This document shows, in pieces, positions 7,872 through 15,409 of a stretch of 64,000 nt of DNA; within the stretch, counting starts at the first letter, position 1, and every line of letters starts with the position of its first letter. Where the stretch lies: the NCBI RefSeq assembly GCF_000166295.1, contig NC_017506.1, positions 2,542,001-2,606,000 of the forward strand, read 5' to 3'. Position numbers and translations under genes: made by a program. Source of the DNA: Marinobacter adhaerens HP15 (GTDB lineage: Bacteria; Pseudomonadota; Gammaproteobacteria; Pseudomonadales; Oleiphilaceae). The notes below the pieces were generated by a model. It worked only from the letters and a program-made list of their open reading frames with translations, did no database searches and was not told the DNA's origin.

Positions 7872-10223
7872 TTGCCTTCAAAGCGGTTCTTCAAACGATT
7901 GGGAATACGACCACTGGCGGCAAGGTTGCTCGCCTACGTATTGCTGTTCAGCCTTTTTCTGTCTCTGGTGGCAACGGGCGTTCAGCTGATCGGAGAATTC
8001 GAGCGGCGCAAGAACGATCTGCTGAATGACCAGACACGGGCCGCGGAGTTGGTTTCCGGGAGCATGAGCAACAACATCTGGCTGATGAATTTCAGCGAGG
8101 TGGCCAACAGCCTGGATGATATGAAAGCAGTGCCCGCTGTCCAGTACGGGCGGGTGGTGACCAGCACCGGCGAAACCTTCAGCACCGGCACTTACCCTGA
8201 GGGCCGGGTCATATCGCAGACCTTTCCACTGGTTTTTGACCGCTCCAACAACCGCAGTCCTGAGAACGTTGGCACGCTCACCGTCACCTCCTCCATAGAC
8301 CAGATCTACAAAGACCTGCGTAACCGCGCGCTCCTGAACCTTCTGTTTCAATCCATTGTTGTCATGCTGGGCACCCTGGGCCTGCTGGTGATCGTTCGTT
8401 TAACGCTGTCCCGGCATCTGGAATCCATGGCCGATTACGCCGCGCGGCTGAATCTCGACGCGCTGGTCGACCCGCTGAAGCTCAAGCGCAAACCCCGAAA
8501 AACGCCAGATGAACTCTCTGAGCTGGAGCAGGCCCTGAACAAGATGCGCCTGCAAATCCTTGAGGACACCCGCTCCCTGCGACAGACCACGATCCAGTCC
8601 CAGGGTGAACGGGACGAGGCGGTGCGGGCCAATCACGCCAAGAACCAGTTCCTCGCAAATGTCAGCCACGAACTGCGTATTCCTCTGCAATCAGTGCTGG
8701 GCTACGCCAACCTGCTCACCGATACGCCGCTGGATCAGGAGCAGCGGGAATACGTGCTGACCTTGTTGAGCGCCTCGGAAAGCCTCTCGGCCATCATCAA
8801 CGACCTGCTGGATATCTCCAGCATGGAAGCGGGCAAGCTGGTACTCGAAGACATTCCCTTTGACCTCAGAGAAACTCTCAATGACCTGGTGCACATGCTT
8901 GGCTCTCGCGCCCGGGAGAAAGGCCTCGCACTGGAACTTCGGATCGACGAAAACCTGCCCTGGGCGCTGAAGGGCGACCCGGTTCGCATTCGCCAGATAT
9001 TGTTGAACCTGACCTCCAACGCCATCAAGTTTACCGATTCCGGCCATGTGCTGATCAGTATCGAGGTGTTGGGCCGCCGGGATGACAAGGCTCGCCTTCG
9101 CATTGCGGTGGAAGACACCGGCGTGGGCATCAACCCGGAAGATGTTCCCCTGGTTTACGAGCCCTACGTGCAGCTTGGCCAACAGTTCCAGCGTCAACTG
9201 CCCGGTGCAGGCCTTGGCCTCACCATCTGCCGCCAACTGGTGGGCCTGATGGACGGGTCCATGGATCTTGAAAGCCGCCCAGGTGAAGGATCGACCTTCT
9301 GGATGGAACTGACTCTGCCCGTGGCCCCGGAGAACGCCGCCCGGGTTCGGCCGGATACCCGGATGGTGAAGAATCGCCGGATTCTGGTAGTGGATTCCTA
9401 TGAGCTATCCCGCAAGATCACTCTGGAAATGCTGTCCCGGCACGAAGTGCACATCGAAGCGGTAAAATCCGCCGGCGAGGCGCTGACGTCCCTGCGAACG
9501 GCGTTCGATGGCCATCAGCCGTTCGACGCGATCATTCTGGATGGCTTTGTGCCGGATATGGACAGCGACCTGCTGTGCCGGCAGATCCGTAGCAACCCGC
9601 TCTGGTCAGATATGCGCCTGCTGATCCTGTCGTCCAACCCGCAACGGGGCGACGCCGAACATTTCCGCCAGGCCGGTGCAGATGCTTTCCTGAGCAAATC
9701 TCTGCGAGAGTCCTGCCTGACGCCGATCCTCAACCAGTTGTTTGCCGATGCAGCCAAAGAAGAACGGCGCTTCCTGACCCGATTTTCGCTTCAGGCTACC
9801 ACCGATACCGCCCGACGCCGGGAGCTTCCCTGCGGCCGCATGAAGGTGTTGCTGGTGGAAGACAATCCTGTGAACCGCACCCTGACCCGTCGACTGTTGG
9901 AAAAACTCGGTTGCGACGTGATGACCGCCAACGATGGCGAGGCTGCGGCCAGCCTCTGGCAGTGGCACCCGTTCGATCTGGTGTTCATGGATTGTGTGAT
10001 GCCCCGTGTGGACGGCTTTGAAGCCACCCGCCGCCTGCGGGAATGGGAGAAAACCCACAACCGCGCGCGCATCCCGGTGGTCGCGCTGACCGCCAGTGCC
10101 ATGGAAGAAGACGAGGAACGCTGCCGCCGATGCGGTATGGATTCGTTTGTTGCCAAGCCTGTCAATATTGAAATGCTGCGGGCAGTACTGGAACAATATT
10201 GTCAGGCGTCTGCTGCCTCCTGA
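7872..10223 (+). CDS. Hybrid sensor histidine kinase with two receiver domains (BarA-like, no Hpt)
   Basis: A 783-residue membrane kinase. It starts at TTG with AGGGA nine bases upstream; no in-frame ATG serves. TM1 is at about 15-38, a periplasmic domain follows to ~155, and TM2 is at ~157-180, then a HAMP-like linker. The H-box [11 protein letters not shown] carries His266, followed by the HATPase N box [10 protein letters not shown] and G boxes. Receiver 1 has Asp557 (ILDGFVPD) but lacks the usual acidic pair at its start ([10 protein letters not shown] keeps one Asp), so it may be impaired. Receiver 2 is complete, with [10 protein letters not shown], Asp707 in FMDCVMP and Lys in VAKPV. 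No Hpt domain follows, so a separate Hpt protein is expected. The signal and partner regulator are unknown. Confidence 0.88.
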   Translation: MPSKRFFKRLGIRPLAARLLAYVLLFSLFLSLVATGVQLIGEFERRKNDLLNDQTRAAELVSGSMSNNIWLMNFSEVANSLDDMKAVPAVQYGRVVTSTGETFSTGTYPEGRVISQTFPLVFDRSNNRSPENVGTLTVTSSIDQIYKDLRNRALLNLLFQSIVVMLGTLGLLVIVRLTLSRHLESMADYAARLNLDALVDPLKLKRKPRKTPDELSELEQALNKMRLQILEDTRSLRQTTIQSQGERDEAVRANHAKNQFLANVSHELRIPLQSVLGYANLLTDTPLDQEQREYVLTLLSASESLSAIINDLLDISSMEAGKLVLEDIPFDLRETLNDLVHMLGSRAREKGLALELRIDENLPWALKGDPVRIRQILLNLTSNAIKFTDSGHVLISIEVLGRRDDKARLRIAVEDTGVGINPEDVPLVYEPYVQLGQQFQRQLPGAGLGLTICRQLVGLMDGSMDLESRPGEGSTFWMELTLPVAPENAARVRPDTRMVKNRRILVVDSYELSRKITLEMLSRHEVHIEAVKSAGEALTSLRTAFDGHQPFDAIILDGFVPDMDSDLLCRQIRSNPLWSDMRLLILSSNPQRGDAEHFRQAGADAFLSKSLRESCLTPILNQLFADAAKEERRFLTRFSLQATTDTARRRELPCGRMKVLLVEDNPVNRTLTRRLLEKLGCDVMTANDGEAAASLWQWHPFDLVFMDCVMPRVDGFEATRRLREWEKTHNRARIPVVALTASAMEEDEERCRRCGMDSFVAKPVNIEMLRAVLEQYCQASAAS

Positions 10224-10285
10224 GACCGGCTTACCGAACTACGGGCACAGACATCCAGACACGTTTCCGATACCCGAAGGCAACC

Positions 10286-10474
10286 ATGAACGTTGAATGC
10301 CCAACCTGTAAAAAGTCCGTGGAATGGACCGAGACCAATCCCTGGCGCCCTTTCTGCTCCGAGCGTTGCAAACTGATCGATCTGGGGGCCTGGGCCAACG
10401 AGGAATACCGGGTACCCGCAGAGAACGCATCACCGGAGGATCTGGACCAGGGCGGCGAGACCACCCGTCACTGA
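10286..10474 (+). CDS. yacG: DNA gyrase inhibitor YacG
   Basis: YacG is a small zinc-finger protein that binds GyrB and inhibits gyrase. The protein is 62 residues, the family's normal size. The Cys4 site is Cys5/Cys8 (CPTC) and Cys24/Cys28 (CSERC), with the diagnostic [15 protein letters not shown] after it. The ATG at 10286 has GAAGG seven bases before it; an upstream in-frame start at 10199 adds no family sequence. In Pseudomonas it is next to coaE; here an envelope protein, trmO and a kinase separate them. Confidence 0.94.
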   Translation: MNVECPTCKKSVEWTETNPWRPFCSERCKLIDLGAWANEEYRVPAENASPEDLDQGGETTRH

Positions 10475-10490
10475 TCTGCGAAAAATGAAA

Positions 10491-10546
10491 GTTAACGGGG
10501 ACTTACTGGCATTTAAGTTGAGTGGTCCGGTGCGTCCCGTTAACAT
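10491..10546 (+). promoter_or_regulatory. Putative promoter with overlapping inverted repeat upstream of the YfaZ-like gene
   Basis: A -35 TTGAGT (10518-10523) and -10 TAACAT (10541-10546) are 17 bases apart. An inverted repeat, GTTAACGGGGAC at 10491 and GTCCCGTTAAC at 10534, has one extra G in the left arm and brackets the -35 and reaches the -10. This could be an operator for a dimeric or looping repressor. No regulator is implied by the sequence. Confidence 0.45.
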
Positions 10547-10586
10547 ACCGCCAATTCTGCTAAAAACGTAACGAAGGTGCACAACT

Positions 10587-11144
10587 ATGAAAGCGTCCCG
10601 GATTTCCCTGATGGTTCTCTCACTGGCTGCCGCGCCTGCCTTCGCAGGTGACGTGGATCTTAGCCTTACAAACGACTCGGTGAAGGGCCAGGTAAACTTC
10701 TTCGGCACCAACAACGATATCCAGCTTGGCACCGGTTACACCTACCACGAAGGTGGCCGCGATATTTTTAACGCCGATTTCCATGCCCAGGGCCGCACTG
10801 CGATCGGTAACCTGCCGACTACCGCCGGCATCGGCATGCGCGGCATCTTCTGGGATCAGGGCCGTGCAGATGGTGGAGCGCTCGGTCTCGGCGGTTTCGC
10901 AACCGTCAACATCCCGAACGTGCCGGGCCTGTCGTTCACCGGCGGCCTGCATTACGCACCCAGCATTCTCTCGTTCGGCGATTCCGATGACATGACCAGT
11001 CTGGAGCTTCGTGGCAGCTATCGTGTGATCCGCAACGCGGAGGTTTTTGCTGGCTACCGTTACCTGAATACCGATATCGAGAATTCCTCGCGAGACGTCA
11101 ATCTCGATGAGGGCGTTATGGCCGGGATGAAGATTTTCTTCTGA
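10587..11144 (+). CDS. YfaZ-family outer membrane protein
   Basis: A 185-residue exported protein. The signal peptide ends APAFA, with cleavage before GDVDLSL. The mature chain is a series of amphipathic strands with glycine-rich turns (YTYHEGGRDIFNADFHAQ, GFATVNIPNVPGLSFTGGL), ending AGYRYLNTDIENSS and MAGMKIFF with a C-terminal aromatic, typical of a small outer-membrane barrel. Length and strand pattern match the YfaZ family, whose function is not known. It has its own promoter-like sequence and a hairpin after its stop, so it is probably monocistronic. Confidence 0.75.
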   Translation: MKASRISLMVLSLAAAPAFAGDVDLSLTNDSVKGQVNFFGTNNDIQLGTGYTYHEGGRDIFNADFHAQGRTAIGNLPTTAGIGMRGIFWDQGRADGGALGLGGFATVNIPNVPGLSFTGGLHYAPSILSFGDSDDMTSLELRGSYRVIRNAEVFAGYRYLNTDIENSSRDVNLDEGVMAGMKIFF

Positions 11145-11163
11145 TTCATGCCTCATCTGAAAC

Positions 11164-11183
11164 AGGCCCGTTCTCCCGGGCCT
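11164..11183 (+). terminator. Hairpin after the YfaZ-like gene, probable terminator
   Basis: AGGCCCG pairs with CGGGCCT around a six-base loop, 20 bases after the stop. The following tract is only moderately T-rich (ATTTCACTTT), so termination may be inefficient. Confidence 0.55.
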
Positions 11184-11285
11184 ATTTCACTTTCCCTCCC
11201 TGACTCTTTCGTGCTTTTCCTCACGCTTTCCCGAGAATCCGACTGTTAGACTGTCTGCCTGTATTTTCTGCACGGATAGCCAGGC

Positions 11286-13457
11286 ATGCGATTCACACTC
11301 GGTTTACTCCTCTCCTCGACTCTGGTGCTCACCGCGGGATGCGGAAGCGGCGAAGATGCCATTGCCGGCGCGGCCGGCCAGCCCAATGACTTCGCGGGAA
11401 GCAAGAACCCGGTCGATGATTTCAGTTCCGGCAGCACCGGCGATTCCTCGAACACAGGCGGCCTGGCCAGCAATGAGGTCCGGGTAACCATGGAAGTACC
11501 GGGTGGTGTCACCAGCGACGGCGAGCCTACCCGCCGCAACCTGAGAATCGTGCAACCGGACAGGGTGAGTGTTTACTACACCAACCCGGCCCTGCAGAAC
11601 CTGGGCGAGCCTCCCATTTCCAGCCGCACCGACAGCGAAGGTTTCACCATTATCGAATTCACAGAAGGCCTGCCCCTTGGACCGGATGTGATTATCGATG
11701 CCAGTTATGGCAACACCCGAATGCGAGCCTTGGCCGCCGATGCGGACCGGGATGTGAAAGTGAATCCTTTTTCCGAATATCTGGTGCGTAACACGCTCAG
11801 CAGCTATACGGCCGGTGAGTTCCAGACCATTCTGGATTGCGTTGCCGATGAAGGCGGCGAGCTATGCCTGAACAAGTATGTGTGGTCGACCCTCGCCGAT
11901 CAGGTCCACGACTTTGAAATTGAGATTCCATCCAATGTTGGCCTCGGCGGTGCCCTGGATATTCTCGAAGATCGGGGAGACTTTGCCCGTTACGTGAGCG
12001 CAATGGCCGACTACGCGGTGCTCGATGAGACGTCCTCGGGAAAGATCAGCGCCAGTTCCGCAGACTACAATTCGGTATTTCTGGGTATCGAGCTGGGGCA
12101 GACCTTTCTCGAGTCTACCCTGAGCGGGTCCGGACAATGGGGTGTTCGAACGGCCCAGGAAGAGGTGCTGACCGATGATAATGGCACCGGCTATGTCTAT
12201 CCGGCTCTCACCCTGACCAGCTTTGATGCCTTCAACATCCGAGTGACCTCTCTGGCCAACGATATCCCATACGATCGCGAGGCTCTGATTCACCAGGCGG
12301 GAAACGACTTCTTCGTTCGGGGCTCTGAATACTGGGAACGGAACACTCACTCTTCATCCCCCGGAGCAGCCACGCTGTTGGAAGACACTCGCCTGCTGGC
12401 AGGCCGGGCCCTGTATCAGAGCATTACCGGCCGGGGCAGCTCGAAAATTATTGGCTGGACTCGCAATCCCTACTATCTGGACGCCTTCACAAGTGCGCCT
12501 GAGGATGAAACCACGGGGCCCGACCGGGTGATCAGCGGCTATTTCAGCGCTGGCAAAGCGATCGAGCTGGAAGCAGACGGCGACCAGTTGCGGCGGCTGG
12601 GCACTCTGGAGGATCAGTATCTGTCGGTTCTTGAGATCAACCTCCTCAGGAAGGAGGGATTCGACGCAGACAGTCTGAATGGCCGCGACTACAACATGCT
12701 GTATCTTGGAACCCGATTCAGCGATGAGACAACGCCTCTCACCATTGAAGCAGGCGTTGGCCAATGGCAGATTTCTGGCGGCACAGTTGACCAATCCCAG
12801 AGCTTTACGTCATTACAACGAGACAGTTCAGGCACTGTCACGACGGACTCCACCGGTACCCGAGCAGAATCCTGGACCCTGAGCAACCGAACCTCGCGGC
12901 TCAGCAACGGGGATGTGGATATCGGACGACTGAACCTGGACATCACCACCGCTTCCGGTGATTTCCAGCGGCCAGATATTGGTGTCGGTGCCAGCACCCC
13001 GGATGGCACCCTGATGGCATTCAACCTGGACGATGGTCCGCTTGGAGACGGTATCCTGATTGCCGCGGAACAAACCGCGAACACCGTACCGGCTTCGGGA
13101 CAGTTCAGGCTTCAGGGCGTGGCCCTGGCCCTGACATCGCAGACGAACCGCCTCCGACATTTTGACAATGCCCTGCTGACCATCGAATCCTCAAGCTCGG
13201 CAACACTCTCGCCGACTTCGCTGACCAGCACCCATTCCGTTGATGACGAGACCGTGACAAAACCTGCGCTGGAGAGCCTGGCGGACATCGACCTGGCGCT
13301 CAGCCAACTGGGCGACGGGAGGGTAGAGTTCACCGCAGGCAACCTTGTACTTGAGGGTTTCCATACCGCCAGTCAGGACCAGTTCTATTTGCGCTTCCGA
13401 ACCACAGGGGGTGGTGAGGAACAGATCGGTTTGCTGGTTGCAACACGACTGCCCTGA
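11286..13457 (+). CDS. Large orphan outer-membrane lipoprotein
   Basis: I do not recognise this 723-residue protein. It begins with a type II signal peptide whose lipobox LTAG|C puts the lipidated Cys at residue 19; Gly follows, so no Asp at +2 holds it in the inner membrane and the outer membrane is expected. Residues 20-60 are a Gly/Ser/Asp-rich flexible linker. The rest is rich in Thr, Ser, Asp and short beta-prone segments (for example VRVTMEVPGGV, VIIDASYGNTRMRALA, GQFRLQGVALALTS), suggesting several beta domains. Only two Cys (DCVADEGGELC) are seen in the mature body. It stands alone, about 140 bases after the YfaZ-like gene. Confidence 0.75.
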   Translation: MRFTLGLLLSSTLVLTAGCGSGEDAIAGAAGQPNDFAGSKNPVDDFSSGSTGDSSNTGGLASNEVRVTMEVPGGVTSDGEPTRRNLRIVQPDRVSVYYTNPALQNLGEPPISSRTDSEGFTIIEFTEGLPLGPDVIIDASYGNTRMRALAADADRDVKVNPFSEYLVRNTLSSYTAGEFQTILDCVADEGGELCLNKYVWSTLADQVHDFEIEIPSNVGLGGALDILEDRGDFARYVSAMADYAVLDETSSGKISASSADYNSVFLGIELGQTFLESTLSGSGQWGVRTAQEEVLTDDNGTGYVYPALTLTSFDAFNIRVTSLANDIPYDREALIHQAGNDFFVRGSEYWERNTHSSSPGAATLLEDTRLLAGRALYQSITGRGSSKIIGWTRNPYYLDAFTSAPEDETTGPDRVISGYFSAGKAIELEADGDQLRRLGTLEDQYLSVLEINLLRKEGFDADSLNGRDYNMLYLGTRFSDETTPLTIEAGVGQWQISGGTVDQSQSFTSLQRDSSGTVTTDSTGTRAESWTLSNRTSRLSNGDVDIGRLNLDITTASGDFQRPDIGVGASTPDGTLMAFNLDDGPLGDGILIAAEQTANTVPASGQFRLQGVALALTSQTNRLRHFDNALLTIESSSSATLSPTSLTSTHSVDDETVTKPALESLADIDLALSQLGDGRVEFTAGNLVLEGFHTASQDQFYLRFRTTGGGEEQIGLLVATRLP

Positions 13458-13509
13458 CGGCAGTGGCATCCGACAAAACCCAACTGGCAAACGCTCTCGT
13501 ATAACCTGT

Positions 13510-13515
13510 TATAAT
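13510..13515 (+). promoter_or_regulatory. -10 box upstream of the Bax-like gene
   Basis: A perfect TATAAT lies 31 bases before the ATG. No good -35 is visible at 16-18 bases, so this is only a candidate promoter. Confidence 0.35.
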
Positions 13516-13546
13516 CATTGCTATATCGATTGAAACGAGAGGTTTT

Positions 13547-14482
13547 ATGTCTGCGGGTAAACGGGCCGTCATTCTGATGCTCCCCCTGATTGCATTTGCG
13601 ATCGGCGGTGGCTTTTATACGCCACAGGCCAGTATTGACCGGATCAACTCCGATAACACAGGCTCCGAACCCGCACTGTCGTCCCTGCCCCCGCTCCCAA
13701 GTTGGGCCAACGACGACTTGCCAGATTTTTCTCAGTATCAGGACACCACGGAGAAGAAGGCCGCGTTCTTCTCGTTTCTCTACCCACGGATTGTTCTGGC
13801 CAACTCAAGGATTCTGATTGAGCGCGACTACCTGGATAGCCTCGCTGCGAAGGAGACATTGACCAGCAAGGAGTATGATTGGCTGGCCCAACAGTCCGAG
13901 CGATTACGAGTGGATGCAGAGCCCGGCAGCGACGAGCAGTTTGCCCTGCTACGCAAGCGTCTCGATGTAATTCCTCCGTCTCTGATCCTGGCACAGGCCG
14001 CCAACGAATCCGCCTGGGGCACGTCCCGGTTTGCCACGAAAGGTAATAACCTTTTTGGCCAGTGGTGCTTTTCAAAAGGCTGCGGACTTGTTCCCCGCGG
14101 CCGGGCTGAGGGCGCGAGCCATGAGGTGGCCAAGTTCTCCTCACCCTACCGGTCGGTTCGTGCGTATATTCAGAACCTGAATCGCCACCCGACCTATCAG
14201 TTGTTGCGAGACGTCCGGCTGGAAGACCGCCGTGATAATGCCCCTCTCTCAGGCCTGGAGCTTGCAGAGGGTCTGCTTGGCTACTCCGAGCGCGGAGAAG
14301 AATACATTGAAGAGATTCGGGCAATGATTCACTACAACAACCTCGAATTTTACGACGACGATTTCCGCAGCGTGGTCAGAAACCTCGAACCTGGCAGCCT
14401 TGAACAGCTGGCTTCTACTGAAGCGGAAACCGGTTTGCTACCCCGCCAATCATCACTGAAAACCAACCCGGCTGAAGGTTAG
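13547..14482 (+). CDS. Bax-like glucosaminidase-domain protein
   Basis: A 311-residue exported or membrane-anchored protein of the Bax branch of the glucosaminidase family (PF01832), expected to act on peptidoglycan in the periplasm. An N-terminal hydrophobic segment (AVILMLPLIAFAIGGGF) serves as signal or anchor. The domain core has PPSLILAQAANESAWGTSRF with the likely catalytic Glu, then KGNNLFGQWCF, then a PYRSVRAYIQNLNRHPTY segment and a C-terminal YSERGEEYIEEIR. E. coli Bax is shorter. GAGAGG lies eight bases before the ATG. The acyltransferase gene starts 12 bases after the stop, so the two are co-transcribed. Confidence 0.87.
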   Translation: MSAGKRAVILMLPLIAFAIGGGFYTPQASIDRINSDNTGSEPALSSLPPLPSWANDDLPDFSQYQDTTEKKAAFFSFLYPRIVLANSRILIERDYLDSLAAKETLTSKEYDWLAQQSERLRVDAEPGSDEQFALLRKRLDVIPPSLILAQAANESAWGTSRFATKGNNLFGQWCFSKGCGLVPRGRAEGASHEVAKFSSPYRSVRAYIQNLNRHPTYQLLRDVRLEDRRDNAPLSGLELAEGLLGYSERGEEYIEEIRAMIHYNNLEFYDDDFRSVVRNLEPGSLEQLASTEAETGLLPRQSSLKTNPAEG

Positions 14483-14494
14483 AGACCCTACCCC

Positions 14495-15409
14495 ATGCTC
14501 GATTTTCTCCCCGCGCCGCTGAAGGGGACTTTGGCGGCCCTTCTCATCCTGTGTAATACGTTGGTGCTGATTCCGTTTCTTCTCGCAGTCGCCCTGCTTA
14601 AACTCGTTCTGCCCATTACCGCCGTACGCAAGGGCTGCACGGTGATCCTCAACACCATCGCGTGGCTCTGGATTGGCTTCAACAATCTTCTGATGGATCT
14701 TCTGCACAAGGTCGACTGGGATGTGCGGGGCGTGGAAAATCTCAGCCGGAAGCACTGGTATTTTGTCACCTGCAACCATCAAAGCTGGGCCGACATTCCC
14801 GCCATTCAGTATGTGCTGAACAGCCGGATCCCCCTGCTGAAGTTCTTCCTGAAGCGACAACTGATCTGGGTGCCATTACTCGGAGTTGCCTGGTGGGCGC
14901 TGGATTTTCCCTTTATGCACCGCCATACCAAAGAGCAGATCGCCAAACGCCCGGAGCTGAAGGGGAAGGATGTGGAGGCCACCCAGGCTGCCTGCGAGAA
15001 GTTTCGCTACACCCCGGTAACGATCTTCAACTTCATGGAAGGCACCCGTTTTACACCCGAGAAGCATGATCGCCAGAACTCACCCTACAAGCACCTGTTG
15101 AAACCGAGGGCAGGCGGAACGGCTTTTGTACTGGGCACGATGGGCGACATGATTCACACCATGCTGGATGTCACGATCGTGTATCCCGAAGGCCGGGCCG
15201 GCTTTTGGGATTACCTTTGCGGGCGAATCCGAAGGATTATTATTGACGTGCGGACGCGGGAAATTCCAGGCGAGTTTCTGGGAATGGATTACGAAAACAA
15301 CCGGGAGACCCGGATTGCGTTCCAGCGCTGGGTGAGCCAGGTTTGGGCCGAAAAAGATGCGCGAATCGATGAGCTTAAAGCAGCCCAAGCTCCCGCGCCC
15401 GGACAATAG
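14495..15409 (+). CDS. Lysophospholipid acyltransferase, YihG-like
   Basis: A 304-residue inner-membrane acyltransferase of the PlsC superfamily, likely acylating lysophosphatidic acid. The HX4D catalytic motif is NHQSWAD (His95, Asp100), and the acceptor-binding FMEGTRFT motif follows. Two N-terminal hydrophobic segments (about 12-40 and 48-68) anchor it. The architecture matches E. coli YihG (a second 1-acylglycerol-3-phosphate acyltransferase) rather than PlsC. It follows the Bax-like gene closely. Its last 35 bases overlap, on the opposite strand, the end of the LuxR regulator gene. Confidence 0.88.
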   Translation: MLDFLPAPLKGTLAALLILCNTLVLIPFLLAVALLKLVLPITAVRKGCTVILNTIAWLWIGFNNLLMDLLHKVDWDVRGVENLSRKHWYFVTCNHQSWADIPAIQYVLNSRIPLLKFFLKRQLIWVPLLGVAWWALDFPFMHRHTKEQIAKRPELKGKDVEATQAACEKFRYTPVTIFNFMEGTRFTPEKHDRQNSPYKHLLKPRAGGTAFVLGTMGDMIHTMLDVTIVYPEGRAGFWDYLCGRIRRIIIDVRTREIPGEFLGMDYENNRETRIAFQRWVSQVWAEKDARIDELKAAQAPAPGQ

